The position numbers and the translations under genes are program-made. A stretch of DNA of 64,000 bases from Betaproteobacteria bacterium (GTDB taxonomy: Bacteria > Pseudomonadota > Gammaproteobacteria > Burkholderiales > Burkholderiaceae_C), in the NCBI GenBank assembly GCA_013289985.1, contig JABCYW010000004.1, positions 34,305 to 98,304 of the forward strand. The letters run 5' to 3'. The notes under the pieces were generated by a model. It worked only from the letters and a program-made list of their open reading frames with translations, did not search any database and was not told the DNA's origin. Within the stretch, counting starts at the first letter, position 1; the number at the start of each line of letters is the position of its first letter. Shown here one piece after another: positions 9,251 through 16,996 of this stretch.

Positions 9251-10420
9251 ATGAACGTAGCGATCGATCCCGGAACGCCGGCAGCGCGGGGCAAGGAGGC
9301 GGCCGGAGGGCGCGGCGCCGTGCGGGTCGCCATGGTGACCAACATTCCGGCACCGTACCGCCTGCCGATGTACGAGCTGCTGGCGGCCGCGCCCGGCATC
9401 GAGCTGAAGGTGTTCTTCTGCAGCGGCCGCGAGCCCGATCGGCAATGGGACCTGCAGCGGCTGCGCGTACCGCATGTGTTCCTGCGCGAACGCGTGCTCA
9501 CCTGGCGCGGCCGCTACATCCACGCCAACCCCGACGTGTGGCCGCACCTGCGCGCGTTCGCACCGGAAGTCGTCGTCACCACCGGCTTCAATCCGACGCA
9601 CCTCATCGCGTTCCTGTTCGCGCGCCTGGTCGGCCTGCGCCATGTCGCGATGACGGACGGAACCGCCGATTCGGAATCGCGCCTGAGCCCGCTGCACCGC
9701 TGGCTGCGGCGACGCGTGTATCGGCGCTCGCAGGCCTTCATCGGCGCCAGCGAGGGCTCGTTCGCGCTGTACCGCCAGTACGGCCTGGGTGAACCGGCGC
9801 TGTACAAGTCGCAGCTGTGCGCCGACAACCGGGCGTTCGAGACAGCCGCGGGTGCGCGACGCGACGTCGATCTGATCTTCTGCGGGCGTTTCGTCGCAGG
9901 CAAGCTGCCGCTGTTCGCCATCGAGACGGCGCGCGAGGTGGCGGTGCGCCTCCGACGCCGCGTCGTTCTGTTGCTGGTGGGATCCGGCGAACTGGAGCCG
10001 GCCATGCGCGAGGCGGCCGCGAGCGCCGCCGTGTGGGTCGACGCGTGCTTCGCGGGCTTTGCGCGCCAGGCCGAGCTGCCTGCGCACTACGCGCGCAGCA
10101 GGCTGTTGCTGTTTCCGACGGTCGGCGACACCTGGGGTGTCGTCGCCAACGAGGCGTGCGCGGCCGGCGTGCCGGTGATCGCCTCGCCGCAGGCAGGCGT
10201 CGCCGGCGACCTGGTGCGAGATGGCGAGAACGGCCGCGTGCTGCCGCTGGACGTCGCGCGGTGGGCGGACGCCGCCGCCGCGTTGCTGCAGGACGATGCG
10301 ACGTGGCAGCGCATGTCGCGTCGCTGCCTCGAGCTCGTTCGGCCCTACACCTATGCGAGCGCGGCCGAGGGCGTGGCCGCCGCGGTGGCGCATGCGGTCG
10401 GGGCGAGGGCAGCCTCATGA
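9251..10420 (+). CDS. GT4 family glycosyltransferase
   Basis: A 389-residue protein starting at an ATG 8 bases after the previous stop. After a ~25-residue polar lead, VRVAMVTNIPAPYRLPMYELL opens a GT-B domain typical of GT4 enzymes acting on lipid-linked glycans. The C-terminal domain has FPTVGDTWGVVANEACAAGVPVI, where the first glutamate of EX7E is an aspartate and the second is kept. It probably adds one sugar of the repeat unit. It overlaps the next glycosyltransferase by 4 bases. Confidence 0.78.
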   Translation: MNVAIDPGTPAARGKEAAGGRGAVRVAMVTNIPAPYRLPMYELLAAAPGIELKVFFCSGREPDRQWDLQRLRVPHVFLRERVLTWRGRYIHANPDVWPHLRAFAPEVVVTTGFNPTHLIAFLFARLVGLRHVAMTDGTADSESRLSPLHRWLRRRVYRRSQAFIGASEGSFALYRQYGLGEPALYKSQLCADNRAFETAAGARRDVDLIFCGRFVAGKLPLFAIETAREVAVRLRRRVVLLLVGSGELEPAMREAAASAAVWVDACFAGFARQAELPAHYARSRLLLFPTVGDTWGVVANEACAAGVPVIASPQAGVAGDLVRDGENGRVLPLDVARWADAAAALLQDDATWQRMSRRCLELVRPYTYASAAEGVAAAVAHAVGARAAS

Positions 10421-11601
10421 GCCCGCATCGCATCCTGATCGTGCACAACGCCTACCAGCAGTCCGGCGGCGAGGACCGCGTCGTGGCCGACGAGGCGGCG
10501 CTGCTCGCGCGCAGGGGCCACGAGGTGCTCGAGATGCGGCGCGACAACCACGAGGTCGCGCTCACGGGCCGCCTGCGGCTGGCCGCGGAGACGCTGTGGT
10601 CGCGTCGCACCAGCCGCGAGGCGCGCGAGCTGCTGCGCCGTTTCCGGCCCGATGTCGTGCATGTCCACAACACGCTGCCCCTGGTGTCGCCCTCGCTGTA
10701 CTGGGCCTGCGCCGAGGCTGGCGTGCCCGTGGTGCAGACGCTGCACAACTTCCGGCTGGCCTGTCCGCAGGCGATGTTCCTGCGCGATGGCGCCGTCTGC
10801 GAGCGCTGCGTCGGGCGCCTGCCGTGGCCGGCGGTGCGCCACGGCTGCTATCGCGACTCGCACGCGCAGACGGCCGTCGTCGCCGGCATGCTGGCGTTGC
10901 ATCGCGGGCTCGGGACCTACCGCGAGAAGGTCGCCCGCTACATCGCGCTCAACGAGTTCTGCCGCGCGAAGTTCATCGAGGCGGGCCTGCCGGCGGACCG
11001 CATCATGGTCAAGCCGAACTTCGCCGAGATCGCGCCCGCCGGGCAGCAGGACGGCGCGCGGCACGGCTTCCTGTTCGTCGGACGGCTGTCGCCCGAGAAG
11101 GGCATCGCGGCGCTGGCCCAGGCCTGGGACGGCCGCACGGGCGCGTCGCTGCGCGTGGCCGGCACGGGCCCCGCCGGGGGCGAGATCGCATCGCGCCCCG
11201 GCGTCGCGATGCTGGGGGCGCTCTCCCAGGACTCTGTGCAGCGCGAGATGCGCGCCGCGCTGGCGCTGGTGATGCCCAGCATCTGGTACGAGAACTTCCC
11301 GCGCACGCTGGTGGAGGCCTTCGGCGTCGGCCTGCCGGTGATCGCGAGCCGGCTGGGCGCGCTGGCCGAACTCGTCGAGGACGGCGTCACCGGCCTGCTG
11401 TTCGCGCCGGGCGACCCGGACGCGCTGGCGGAGCGCCTGCGCTGGGCCGCGGACAACCCGCAGCGCATGGCCTGGATGGGCGCCAACGCACGCGGCCGGT
11501 TCGAGGCGCTGTACACGCCCGAGACCAACTATGCCCGCCTGATCGAGATCTACGAGGCGGCGATGGCCGACCGCGAGGCCACGGAGGAAACCCATGCCTG
11601 A
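10417..11601 (+). CDS. GT4 family glycosyltransferase
   Basis: A 394-residue GT-B enzyme. The start region ILIVHNAYQQSGGEDRVV is a glycan-acceptor loop common to GT4 proteins of exopolysaccharide clusters. VVHVHNTLPLVSPS and a Cys-containing stretch (CERCVGRLPW) follow. The C-terminal donor domain has a full EX7E motif in WYENFPRTLVEAFG near residue 290. It probably contributes a sugar to the repeat unit. Its stop lies 8 bases inside the next gene, so translation is likely coupled. Confidence 0.83.
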   Translation: MSPHRILIVHNAYQQSGGEDRVVADEAALLARRGHEVLEMRRDNHEVALTGRLRLAAETLWSRRTSREARELLRRFRPDVVHVHNTLPLVSPSLYWACAEAGVPVVQTLHNFRLACPQAMFLRDGAVCERCVGRLPWPAVRHGCYRDSHAQTAVVAGMLALHRGLGTYREKVARYIALNEFCRAKFIEAGLPADRIMVKPNFAEIAPAGQQDGARHGFLFVGRLSPEKGIAALAQAWDGRTGASLRVAGTGPAGGEIASRPGVAMLGALSQDSVQREMRAALALVMPSIWYENFPRTLVEAFGVGLPVIASRLGALAELVEDGVTGLLFAPGDPDALAERLRWAADNPQRMAWMGANARGRFEALYTPETNYARLIEIYEAAMADREATEETHA

Positions 11602-12346
11602 ATATCGCCAACGCCAGGACGTGATCGGCGCCGAGATCGACGTCGTCTACTGGAGCGGTGCCGTCGCGACGCTGCTGCGCTGGGCCTCGGCACGCGAGAG
11701 CCGCTACGTGTGCGCTTGCAACGTCCATTCCGTCGTGACGGCGCAGAGCGACGAACGCCTGGCGTCCGCCGTGCGCGGCGCCGACATGGTCGTGCCCGAC
11801 GGCGCACCCGTGGCGTGGCTCATGCGCAAGGCGGGCGTGGCGTCGCAGCAGCGCGTGTCGGGGCCCGACCTGATGTGGCGTTACTACGCCGCGGCCGCGG
11901 TCTACAGCGAGTCCGTCTTCCTGCTGGGCGGCGCGCCCGACACGCTGGAGCAGCTGACGGCGCGCATCCGGGCGACGTTCCCGGGCCTGCGCATCGCCGG
12001 GGCGTACTCGCCGCCGTTCCGCGCGCTGAGCGCCGAGGAGGACGAGGCGCTCGTGCGCCGGCTCAACGAGTCCGGCGCGACGACGATCTGGGTCGCGCTC
12101 GGCTGCCCGAAGCAGGAGATCTGGATGGCCGGGCATCGCGACCGCGTGCGCTCGGTGATGATCGGCGTCGGAGCCGCGTTCGGGTTCCACGCCGGCACCG
12201 TGCGGCGCGCGCCGGCGTGGATGCAGCGGCTGTCGCTCGAGTGGCTGCACCGGCTGCTCAGCGAGCCGGGGCGCCTGTGGCGCCGCTATCTCACCACGAA
12301 CACCTTGTTCATCCTGGCGGCGGCGCGGCAGCTGATGCGCCTCTGA
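11594..12346 (+). CDS. WecG/TagA/CpsF family glycosyltransferase
   Basis: A 250-residue protein with the family signatures: a CNVHSVV segment near residue 37, DMVVPDGAPVAWLMRKAG near residue 58 (catalytic Asp and donor pocket), WVALGCPKQEIWM near residue 160, and a C-terminal amphipathic region with EWLHRLLSEPGRLWRRYL. Members transfer UDP-ManNAcA, ManNAc or related sugars onto a lipid-linked acceptor at the membrane, as in enterobacterial common antigen, teichoic acids and many exopolysaccharides. It is the last gene of the + strand polysaccharide operon. The stop faces the convergent PEP-CTERM gene with a 7-base gap. Confidence 0.88.
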   Translation: MPEYRQRQDVIGAEIDVVYWSGAVATLLRWASARESRYVCACNVHSVVTAQSDERLASAVRGADMVVPDGAPVAWLMRKAGVASQQRVSGPDLMWRYYAAAAVYSESVFLLGGAPDTLEQLTARIRATFPGLRIAGAYSPPFRALSAEEDEALVRRLNESGATTIWVALGCPKQEIWMAGHRDRVRSVMIGVGAAFGFHAGTVRRAPAWMQRLSLEWLHRLLSEPGRLWRRYLTTNTLFILAAARQLMRL

Positions 12347-12353
12347 GCGCGGC

Positions 12354-13586
12354 TCAGCGTCGGCGGCGGCGCGCGGCCCGGGCCAGCAGCCCGAAGCCGG
12401 CGAGCATCATCGCGGCGCCGCCGGCCTCGGGCACCGCCGACACCACCAGCCCGCGCACGACGTTGCTGGTCGTCGTCGTCACGCCGATGATCTGCATCGC
12501 GTTGTTGATGCCGATCGCCACGAAGTTGCTGACGCCCGGGACCAGGCTGGACAGGTCGATCATCTTGCCGCCCGTGTACAGGAACGAGTGCTTCGCGGTG
12601 CTGCCGGCGACGTCGGACAGGCCGATCACGTCACCGAACGAATCCATGCCCAGCGCGTAGCTGTTGGTGCCGCCCAGCGTGCCGAGGTCGGTCAGCTTGC
12701 CATTGGCGAAGATGAACGCGTGCGTCGCGGCGTTGCCGGCGGTGCTGGCGTTGCCGATCACCTGCCCCGACGCGTTGACTGCCACCGCGGTGCTGCTGCT
12801 GCCGCCGAGCGTGCCGAGGTCGACCATGCTTCCGGCGACGTACTCGAACGCATGGTTGGACGCATTCCCGCTCAGCGAGGAGTTGCCGATGACGACGCCC
12901 GCGGCGTTGATCGACGTCGCAGAACTCGACGATCCGCCCAGCGTGCCGAGGTCGACCAGGCCACCGCCGCTGTACAGGAACGCGTGGCTGGCGGCATCGC
13001 CGCTGGTGCTGGAGTTGCCCACGACCTGGCCGGCACTGTTGACGGCGACGGCGGTGCTCGTCGAGCCGCCCAGCGTCTTCAGGTCGATGCGGTTGCCGCC
13101 GGTGTACGCGAAGGCGTGCGTGCTCGCGTTGCCCGCCGTATTGCCGTAGCCGATCACCTCGCCCGACGCGCTCATGCCGGTCACGTAGGTGCCCGTGCCG
13201 CCCAGCGAGGCGATGACGTTGTACTTGCCGCCCGAATAGAAGAAGGCCGAGGTGGACGAGCCGCCGGCGGAGTAGGCTTGCCCCGCGACCTGGCCGGCCG
13301 CGTCGACGTAGTACGTGCCGCCCGACGCGCCGTTGAGCGCGGTGACGTCGTAGATCGAGCTGCCGCTGAAGCTGAAGGAGCCCGTGCCCCCGCTGGCGGC
13401 GAACGCCTGCCCGATGCCGACGCCGGAGTCCGCCAGCGTGACCGGGCCGACGAAGCTGCCGTCCACCGCGCCGAGGTCGGTGTAGCCCCGTCCGGCGGAT
13501 GTCTGGGCCCAGGCGGGCGCGCAGCACGCAGCACACGCGAGCGCGAGGGTGGCGCCGGCGCGCGGACGAAGGAAATTGGAACTCAT
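12354..13586 (-). CDS. HAF-repeat PEP-CTERM surface protein
   Basis: A 410-residue exported protein (an in-frame ATG six codons upstream at 13604 is also possible). It has a signal peptide to about Ala27 (CAPAWA/QTS), six ~44-residue repeats with the core DLGTLGG-x-n-GxVIGN-x-n-HAF, and a C-terminal VPEAGG motif followed by a hydrophobic helix and the basic tail RAARRRRR. The tail is a PEP-CTERM sorting signal, expected to be cut by an exosortase. HAF repeats form a beta-propeller-like extracellular domain in known members. It is transcribed toward the exopolysaccharide operon, so the product may be displayed in the same matrix. The exosortase is not in this window. Confidence 0.85.
   Translation of the reverse strand: MSSNFLRPRAGATLALACAACCAPAWAQTSAGRGYTDLGAVDGSFVGPVTLADSGVGIGQAFAASGGTGSFSFSGSSIYDVTALNGASGGTYYVDAAGQVAGQAYSAGGSSTSAFFYSGGKYNVIASLGGTGTYVTGMSASGEVIGYGNTAGNASTHAFAYTGGNRIDLKTLGGSTSTAVAVNSAGQVVGNSSTSGDAASHAFLYSGGGLVDLGTLGGSSSSATSINAAGVVIGNSSLSGNASNHAFEYVAGSMVDLGTLGGSSSTAVAVNASGQVIGNASTAGNAATHAFIFANGKLTDLGTLGGTNSYALGMDSFGDVIGLSDVAGSTAKHSFLYTGGKMIDLSSLVPGVSNFVAIGINNAMQIIGVTTTTSNVVRGLVVSAVPEAGGAAMMLAGFGLLARAARRRRR
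12558..13349 (-). repeat. Six ~132-base HAF repeats inside a coding region
   Basis: Six consecutive units encode ~44 residues each (about residues 80-343 of the HAF protein). Each starts at a D-[LV]-x-x-LGG strand, passes through a G-[QED]-V-[IVA]-G turn and ends at His-Ala-Phe or His-Ser-Phe plus a Gly-Gly-[KN] turn; the first unit is the most divergent. Units four and five are the closest pair. Boundaries are read from the protein and are approximate. Confidence 0.8.
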
Positions 13587-13705
13587 CGCGGTAGCTTTCA
13601 ACATCGGCCCGGCCGGCTCGTGGCGTGCGGACGGACACCGTATCCGACCCGAGGGTAGGCGCGCGCGTTGACACGGCGGTGTCGAAGCGAGCGCTCGCGG
13701 CATGC

Positions 13706-13719
13706 CGTTCGGCCTATGG
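13706..13719 (+). promoter_or_regulatory. Possible shared operator (CGTTCGGCCTATGG)
   Basis: Matches 11 of 14 positions of the recurring sequence CGAWCGGACTATGC found next to other surface genes of the window. It lies between the divergent HAF PEP-CTERM gene (start 13586) and the lipoprotein gene (start 13801), about 81 bases before the latter. The most degenerate of the sites with site A; it supports a role only as part of the set. Confidence 0.25.
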
Positions 13720-13800
13720 GGCCATCCGCCGTTCGATTCACGGGCGAGTCGCACAACGTGTCGATGATGCGGAAACCAGCGCATTCCCGAGAGATCCGAA

Positions 13801-14583
13801 TTGAGCGATTCCATCACCCCGAAACCCGCCCTTTCGGTGCGCCGCAAGCTGCTGCTCGGCGTGCCGTTCGGCCTCGCCGCCCTGCAGGGTTGCGGCGGGG
13901 CGTCGGCCGCGCCGGCGCCGTCTCCGGGCCCCGCGCCGGCACCGCCTGCCCCCGCGCCGGTCACGGCCATCACGGGCTGGGCGGCGCGCCCGTCGGCGGC
14001 GGCGTCGACGGGCCTGGCGCTGTTCGTGCCCGACGTCGGATCGCGCGGATCGCTGTGGGTGTCCAACGGCAGCGACTGGGTGCCGGCGTCCAATCCGCTG
14101 ACGCTGGCCCACAGGTTCAGCAATGCGCGCATGGACGCCTCCGTCGGGCCGTTCGCCGACGTGCTGCTGGACAGCTTCACGATCCCGGCCTACGTGATGG
14201 GCCCGGCCTCCGGGCTGCGCATCACCGCGGCGTACTCGTTTCCCGGCGGCGGCGTCGGCAGCAAGGCGCCGCAGGTGCGCGCCTACTTCGGCGTCGGCAG
14301 CTACGCCTCGAGCGCGACGGCGCTGCTCGACTCGCGCGGCCAGTTCTCGACGCAGGCGAGCTTCCTGCTCGACATCACGCTGCAGAACCGGAACTCGATG
14401 GCGTCCAACCAGGTTCGCCCGATCGACTACGGCCTCGGCGCGAGCGGCAACCCGTTCCAGGCGTCCGCCATCGACTTCACGCAGGACGTCACGATCGGCT
14501 TTGGCGCCCTCAACAACTCTAGCTCGGTCAGCACGGCAGACCAGCAGGTGCTCGACTGGTTCAGCGTCGAGATGCTGGCCTGA
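13801..14583 (+). CDS. Putative lipoprotein, function unknown
   Basis: A 260-residue protein read from a TTG at 13801 (preceded by a GAGAGA-like purine stretch); a GTG at 13837 is an alternative. The N-terminus has twin arginines (VRRKLLLG), a hydrophobic core and a lipobox-like LQGC at about residues 29-32. An Ala/Pro-rich linker of ~25 residues follows. The rest is beta-strand-rich: a GSRGSLWVSNGSDWVP segment resembles strands seen in tail-fibre or receptor-binding-type domains, but this is a weak impression. Twelve bases downstream begins a glycosidase-like gene, and the pair are probably co-transcribed. No function is assigned. Confidence 0.6.
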   Translation: MSDSITPKPALSVRRKLLLGVPFGLAALQGCGGASAAPAPSPGPAPAPPAPAPVTAITGWAARPSAAASTGLALFVPDVGSRGSLWVSNGSDWVPASNPLTLAHRFSNARMDASVGPFADVLLDSFTIPAYVMGPASGLRITAAYSFPGGGVGSKAPQVRAYFGVGSYASSATALLDSRGQFSTQASFLLDITLQNRNSMASNQVRPIDYGLGASGNPFQASAIDFTQDVTIGFGALNNSSSVSTADQQVLDWFSVEMLA

Positions 14584-14595
14584 GGGAGCGCTGCG

Positions 14596-15798
14596 ATGCC
14601 CATCAGCGTCCCCGTCGTGCGCACGGGCAACATCGTCACGCCGCAGTCCGTGCCGCCCAACGCCGTCGGCTTGAGCGTGGCGTCCAACAACTACGTCTTC
14701 GACACCACCGACGATTTCTTCGACCCCGGCATCGCGCCCCGCCTGGGCAGCAACGTGCTGTCGACGCCGCTGGTGGTGCCTGCACGCTTCGCCGGCATGC
14801 ACTACCACGTGCAGCGGCCGACCGTCACCTATTCGGTGGCACGCAACATCGACGTCGCCGGCTGCATGTGGTTCGCCGTCGCGCCCGCGGGCCGCGGACT
14901 GTACGACTGGACGACGCTCGACGCCTTCGTCGCCGCCGCGGCCGCCGGCGGGCGCGACGTGATCTTCAACTTCCTCGGCACGCCGGCGTGGGCATCGGCG
15001 CGGCCCTCGGAACCTGGCCACTACGGCGCCGGCAGCGACGCCGAGCCGGCCAGCGTGGCCGACATCGGCGCGTTCGCGGCCGCGGTCTGCTCGCGCTACG
15101 TCGCGCTCGGCACGCCAATCGTCGCCTTCGAGATCTGGAACGAGCCGAAGTACGCCGATGGCGGCGGCGTCGCGCAGGGCAACTACTTCACCGGCACGCC
15201 GCAGGCGCTGGCGGCGATGGCGCGCGCGATCAGCCGGGCGGTCAAGGCGGTCGACCCGGCCGCGCTCGTGCTGTCGCCGGCGCCCACCGGGCTGGAGTTC
15301 GCCTGGGTCGCCGGCGACGGCTCGGGCACGGACAACCTGGACCGATTCCTCGGCGCGCCCGACGGCTCGGGCGGCAACGGCAGCGACTGGGTCGACGCAA
15401 TCGCCTTCCACGCGTACTCGCACAACGGCTACAACAACGTCTTCGCGATTCCGCAGATGGTGGCCAACGTGCGCAGGTGCATGGCGTTGCACGGGCTGAC
15501 GGGCCGACCCGTCTGGATCACCGAGACGAGCGCGATCACGCCGGCGCTGGCCACCTACGTCGCGCAGCACCAGCAGGACTACATCGCGCGCACGCTGCTC
15601 CTCGCGCTCGGTTGCGGGGTCGAGCGCGTGGTCTGGTACGCCTGGGACGACCCGCTGGGCTTCGCGAACCAGCCCGTGGTCGCGGCGCGCTGGGACGCCC
15701 TGGTGGCGCAACTGGCCGGGGCGACGCTGAGCCTGGTCAATTCGCTGGGCACCTTCCAGGTGGCGGCGATCGTCGACGGCGTGCGCGTCCTGGTCTAA
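14596..15798 (+). CDS. GH39/PslG-like glycoside hydrolase, TIM barrel
   Basis: A 400-residue protein with a GAGGG ribosome site 7-11 bases before the ATG. It has the pattern of clan GH-A (GH39-like) enzymes: FEIWNEPK near residue 175 holds the acid/base glutamate of the Asn-Glu-Pro motif, and VWITETSA near residue 306 holds the probable nucleophile. Strand motifs for a TIM barrel lie between (IAFHAYSHN near residue 270). PslG of the Pseudomonas Psl cluster is a known relative that cuts its own exopolysaccharide. No signal peptide is visible at the N-terminus, which is unusual for an exopolysaccharide-cutting enzyme; the partner lipoprotein could be relevant. A retained chemistry of retaining endoglycosidases is expected. 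Confidence 0.72.
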   Translation: MPISVPVVRTGNIVTPQSVPPNAVGLSVASNNYVFDTTDDFFDPGIAPRLGSNVLSTPLVVPARFAGMHYHVQRPTVTYSVARNIDVAGCMWFAVAPAGRGLYDWTTLDAFVAAAAAGGRDVIFNFLGTPAWASARPSEPGHYGAGSDAEPASVADIGAFAAAVCSRYVALGTPIVAFEIWNEPKYADGGGVAQGNYFTGTPQALAAMARAISRAVKAVDPAALVLSPAPTGLEFAWVAGDGSGTDNLDRFLGAPDGSGGNGSDWVDAIAFHAYSHNGYNNVFAIPQMVANVRRCMALHGLTGRPVWITETSAITPALATYVAQHQQDYIARTLLLALGCGVERVVWYAWDDPLGFANQPVVAARWDALVAQLAGATLSLVNSLGTFQVAAIVDGVRVLV

Positions 15799-15829
15799 GA
15801 ACCTGTGACTGCGGGTTATCCCCGGGGTC

Positions 15830-15843
15830 GTGTAGTCCGTCCG
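15830..15843 (-). promoter_or_regulatory. Possible shared operator (CGGACGGACTACAC)
   Basis: Site A of a recurring motif: 11 of 14 matches to CGAWCGGACTATGC, read on the - strand. It lies in the 288-base gap between the glycosidase gene and the second PEP-CTERM gene, 243 bases before the latter's ATG and in the opposite orientation. No convincing sigma-70 or sigma-54 promoter was found in the same gap. Confidence 0.22.
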
Positions 15844-16086
15844 GCGTGCTTCCGGCGATTGCGACAAACGGCCATGTCACGTTCAACCCAAATACTTCCG
15901 TTCGTCTGCTGCTTCAGCGGCATTGCTCTTTTCCAAAAGGGGCCCCCAGGGCTCCGTCTGCCCGCAGCCCCCGCCGCAGCGCGCCTCCACGAGAGGTTTG
16001 ATGCCAGCGACAGGCCCGTCAGGTGGTCGAGTGTCCCGGGCCGGTCGACCGTCCAGGGGCAAGGACTTCCAATCAAGGAGAGACTC

Positions 16087-16878
16087 ATGAAGTTGAAAAT
16101 GATCGTGGCCGCCGCTGGCCTCGTGATCAGCGCGGCGTCGCAAGCCACCATTACCCCGACGACCAACATCGGCGGCAGCGACCTGCTGCTGAACGTGTGG
16201 GAACAGGGCGCGCCCGGCGGCCAGCCGGACCAGTCGTTCACGCTGGACCTCGGCATCACGTTCAGCCAGTTCGTCGCGGCCTCGAGCTCGTCGGCGACGC
16301 TGACCACCCTGCTGTCGACCGACTCGACCTGGACCAGCTTCCTGTCGAGCTCCGACACCGCGGACACCGGCGCGCTGCAATGGTCGGTGATCGCCTCGGG
16401 CAACAAGGTCAACACCCGTCCCGCGATCTTCGGCACCTCCACCGTCGGCAGCGATCCGACGACCGCGGGCGGGAGCGGCTTTCTGGTCAACTCCGACCTG
16501 AACGCCGCGAACACCCAGGTCAGCGCCACCATCAACAACCTGAACACGGCCGCGAACCCGAACGAGCAAGTCGCTCAGAAGGGCACCGGTTCCTACTACC
16601 AGGATCTGTCGCTGGCCAACTTCAACGGCGCGGGCTTCGCCAACAACAACGCCATCGGCGCGACCGCCGCGGTGTGGACGGCCTCGAACATCAGCGGCGG
16701 CAACACCACCGCCGCCGTGATGAAGCAACTGGCCGGCACGATGACCTTCTCGCAGGCCGGCGGCAGCTACGTGCTCAGCTACAACGTCGCGGCCGTTCCG
16801 GAAGCGCAGGGCGTCGGCATGGCCCTGTGCGGCCTGGCCGCGCTCGGCTTCCTCGTGCGTCGCCGCAACGCCGCCTGA
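16087..16878 (+). CDS. PEP-CTERM family exported protein
   Basis: A 263-residue protein with a strong AAGGAGAG ribosome site just before the ATG at 16087. It has a signal peptide ending near Ala20-Ser (SAASQA/TIT). The mature part is rich in Ser, Thr, Ala and Asn with a beta-rich character and no recognised enzyme motif. The C-terminus has VPEAQG, a hydrophobic stretch and a short basic tail (VRRRNAA), the PEP-CTERM sorting arrangement (here VPEAQ instead of VPEP). It is probably cleaved by an exosortase and released or anchored in the exopolysaccharide matrix. It is followed 118 bases later by a secreted binding-protein-like gene. Confidence 0.82.
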   Translation: MKLKMIVAAAGLVISAASQATITPTTNIGGSDLLLNVWEQGAPGGQPDQSFTLDLGITFSQFVAASSSSATLTTLLSTDSTWTSFLSSSDTADTGALQWSVIASGNKVNTRPAIFGTSTVGSDPTTAGGSGFLVNSDLNAANTQVSATINNLNTAANPNEQVAQKGTGSYYQDLSLANFNGAGFANNNAIGATAAVWTASNISGGNTTAAVMKQLAGTMTFSQAGGSYVLSYNVAAVPEAQGVGMALCGLAALGFLVRRRNAA

Positions 16879-16894
16879 TCGGCGCTCCGCTCTC

Positions 16895-16915
16895 TCGTCC
16901 TTCGTCCTTCGTCCT
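16895..16915 (+). repeat. Three tandem 7-base repeats (TCGTCCT)
   Basis: Three perfect head-to-tail copies of TCGTCCT at 16895-16901, 16902-16908 and 16909-16915, between the PEP-CTERM gene and the next secreted protein gene. The copy number could vary by slippage. No function is implied. Confidence 0.7.
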
Positions 16916-16918
16916 GAC

Positions 16919-16960
16919 GCCGCGCGAGCGGCGCAGGCCGGGGCTGCGCCTCGCGCGCCG
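16919..16960 (+). other. Stable hairpin between two secreted-protein genes
   Basis: Left arm 16921-16935 pairs with right arm 16945-16957 through two helices (7 and 6 base pairs) separated by a 2-base bulge, with a 9-base loop at 16936-16944. There is no U-tract after it, so it is not a classical rho-independent terminator. It may act as an mRNA-stabilising or attenuating structure between the two genes. Confidence 0.45.
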
Positions 16961-16996
16961 CCCCGGACCCGACTCGTCCCTACTTTCGGAAGCATC

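Noticed and set aside
13586..13800. Sigma-70 and sigma-54 promoter elements upstream of the surface genes
   Set aside because: No convincing -35/-10 or -24/-12 pair was found by eye in the gaps; only the repeated 14-base sequence stood out.
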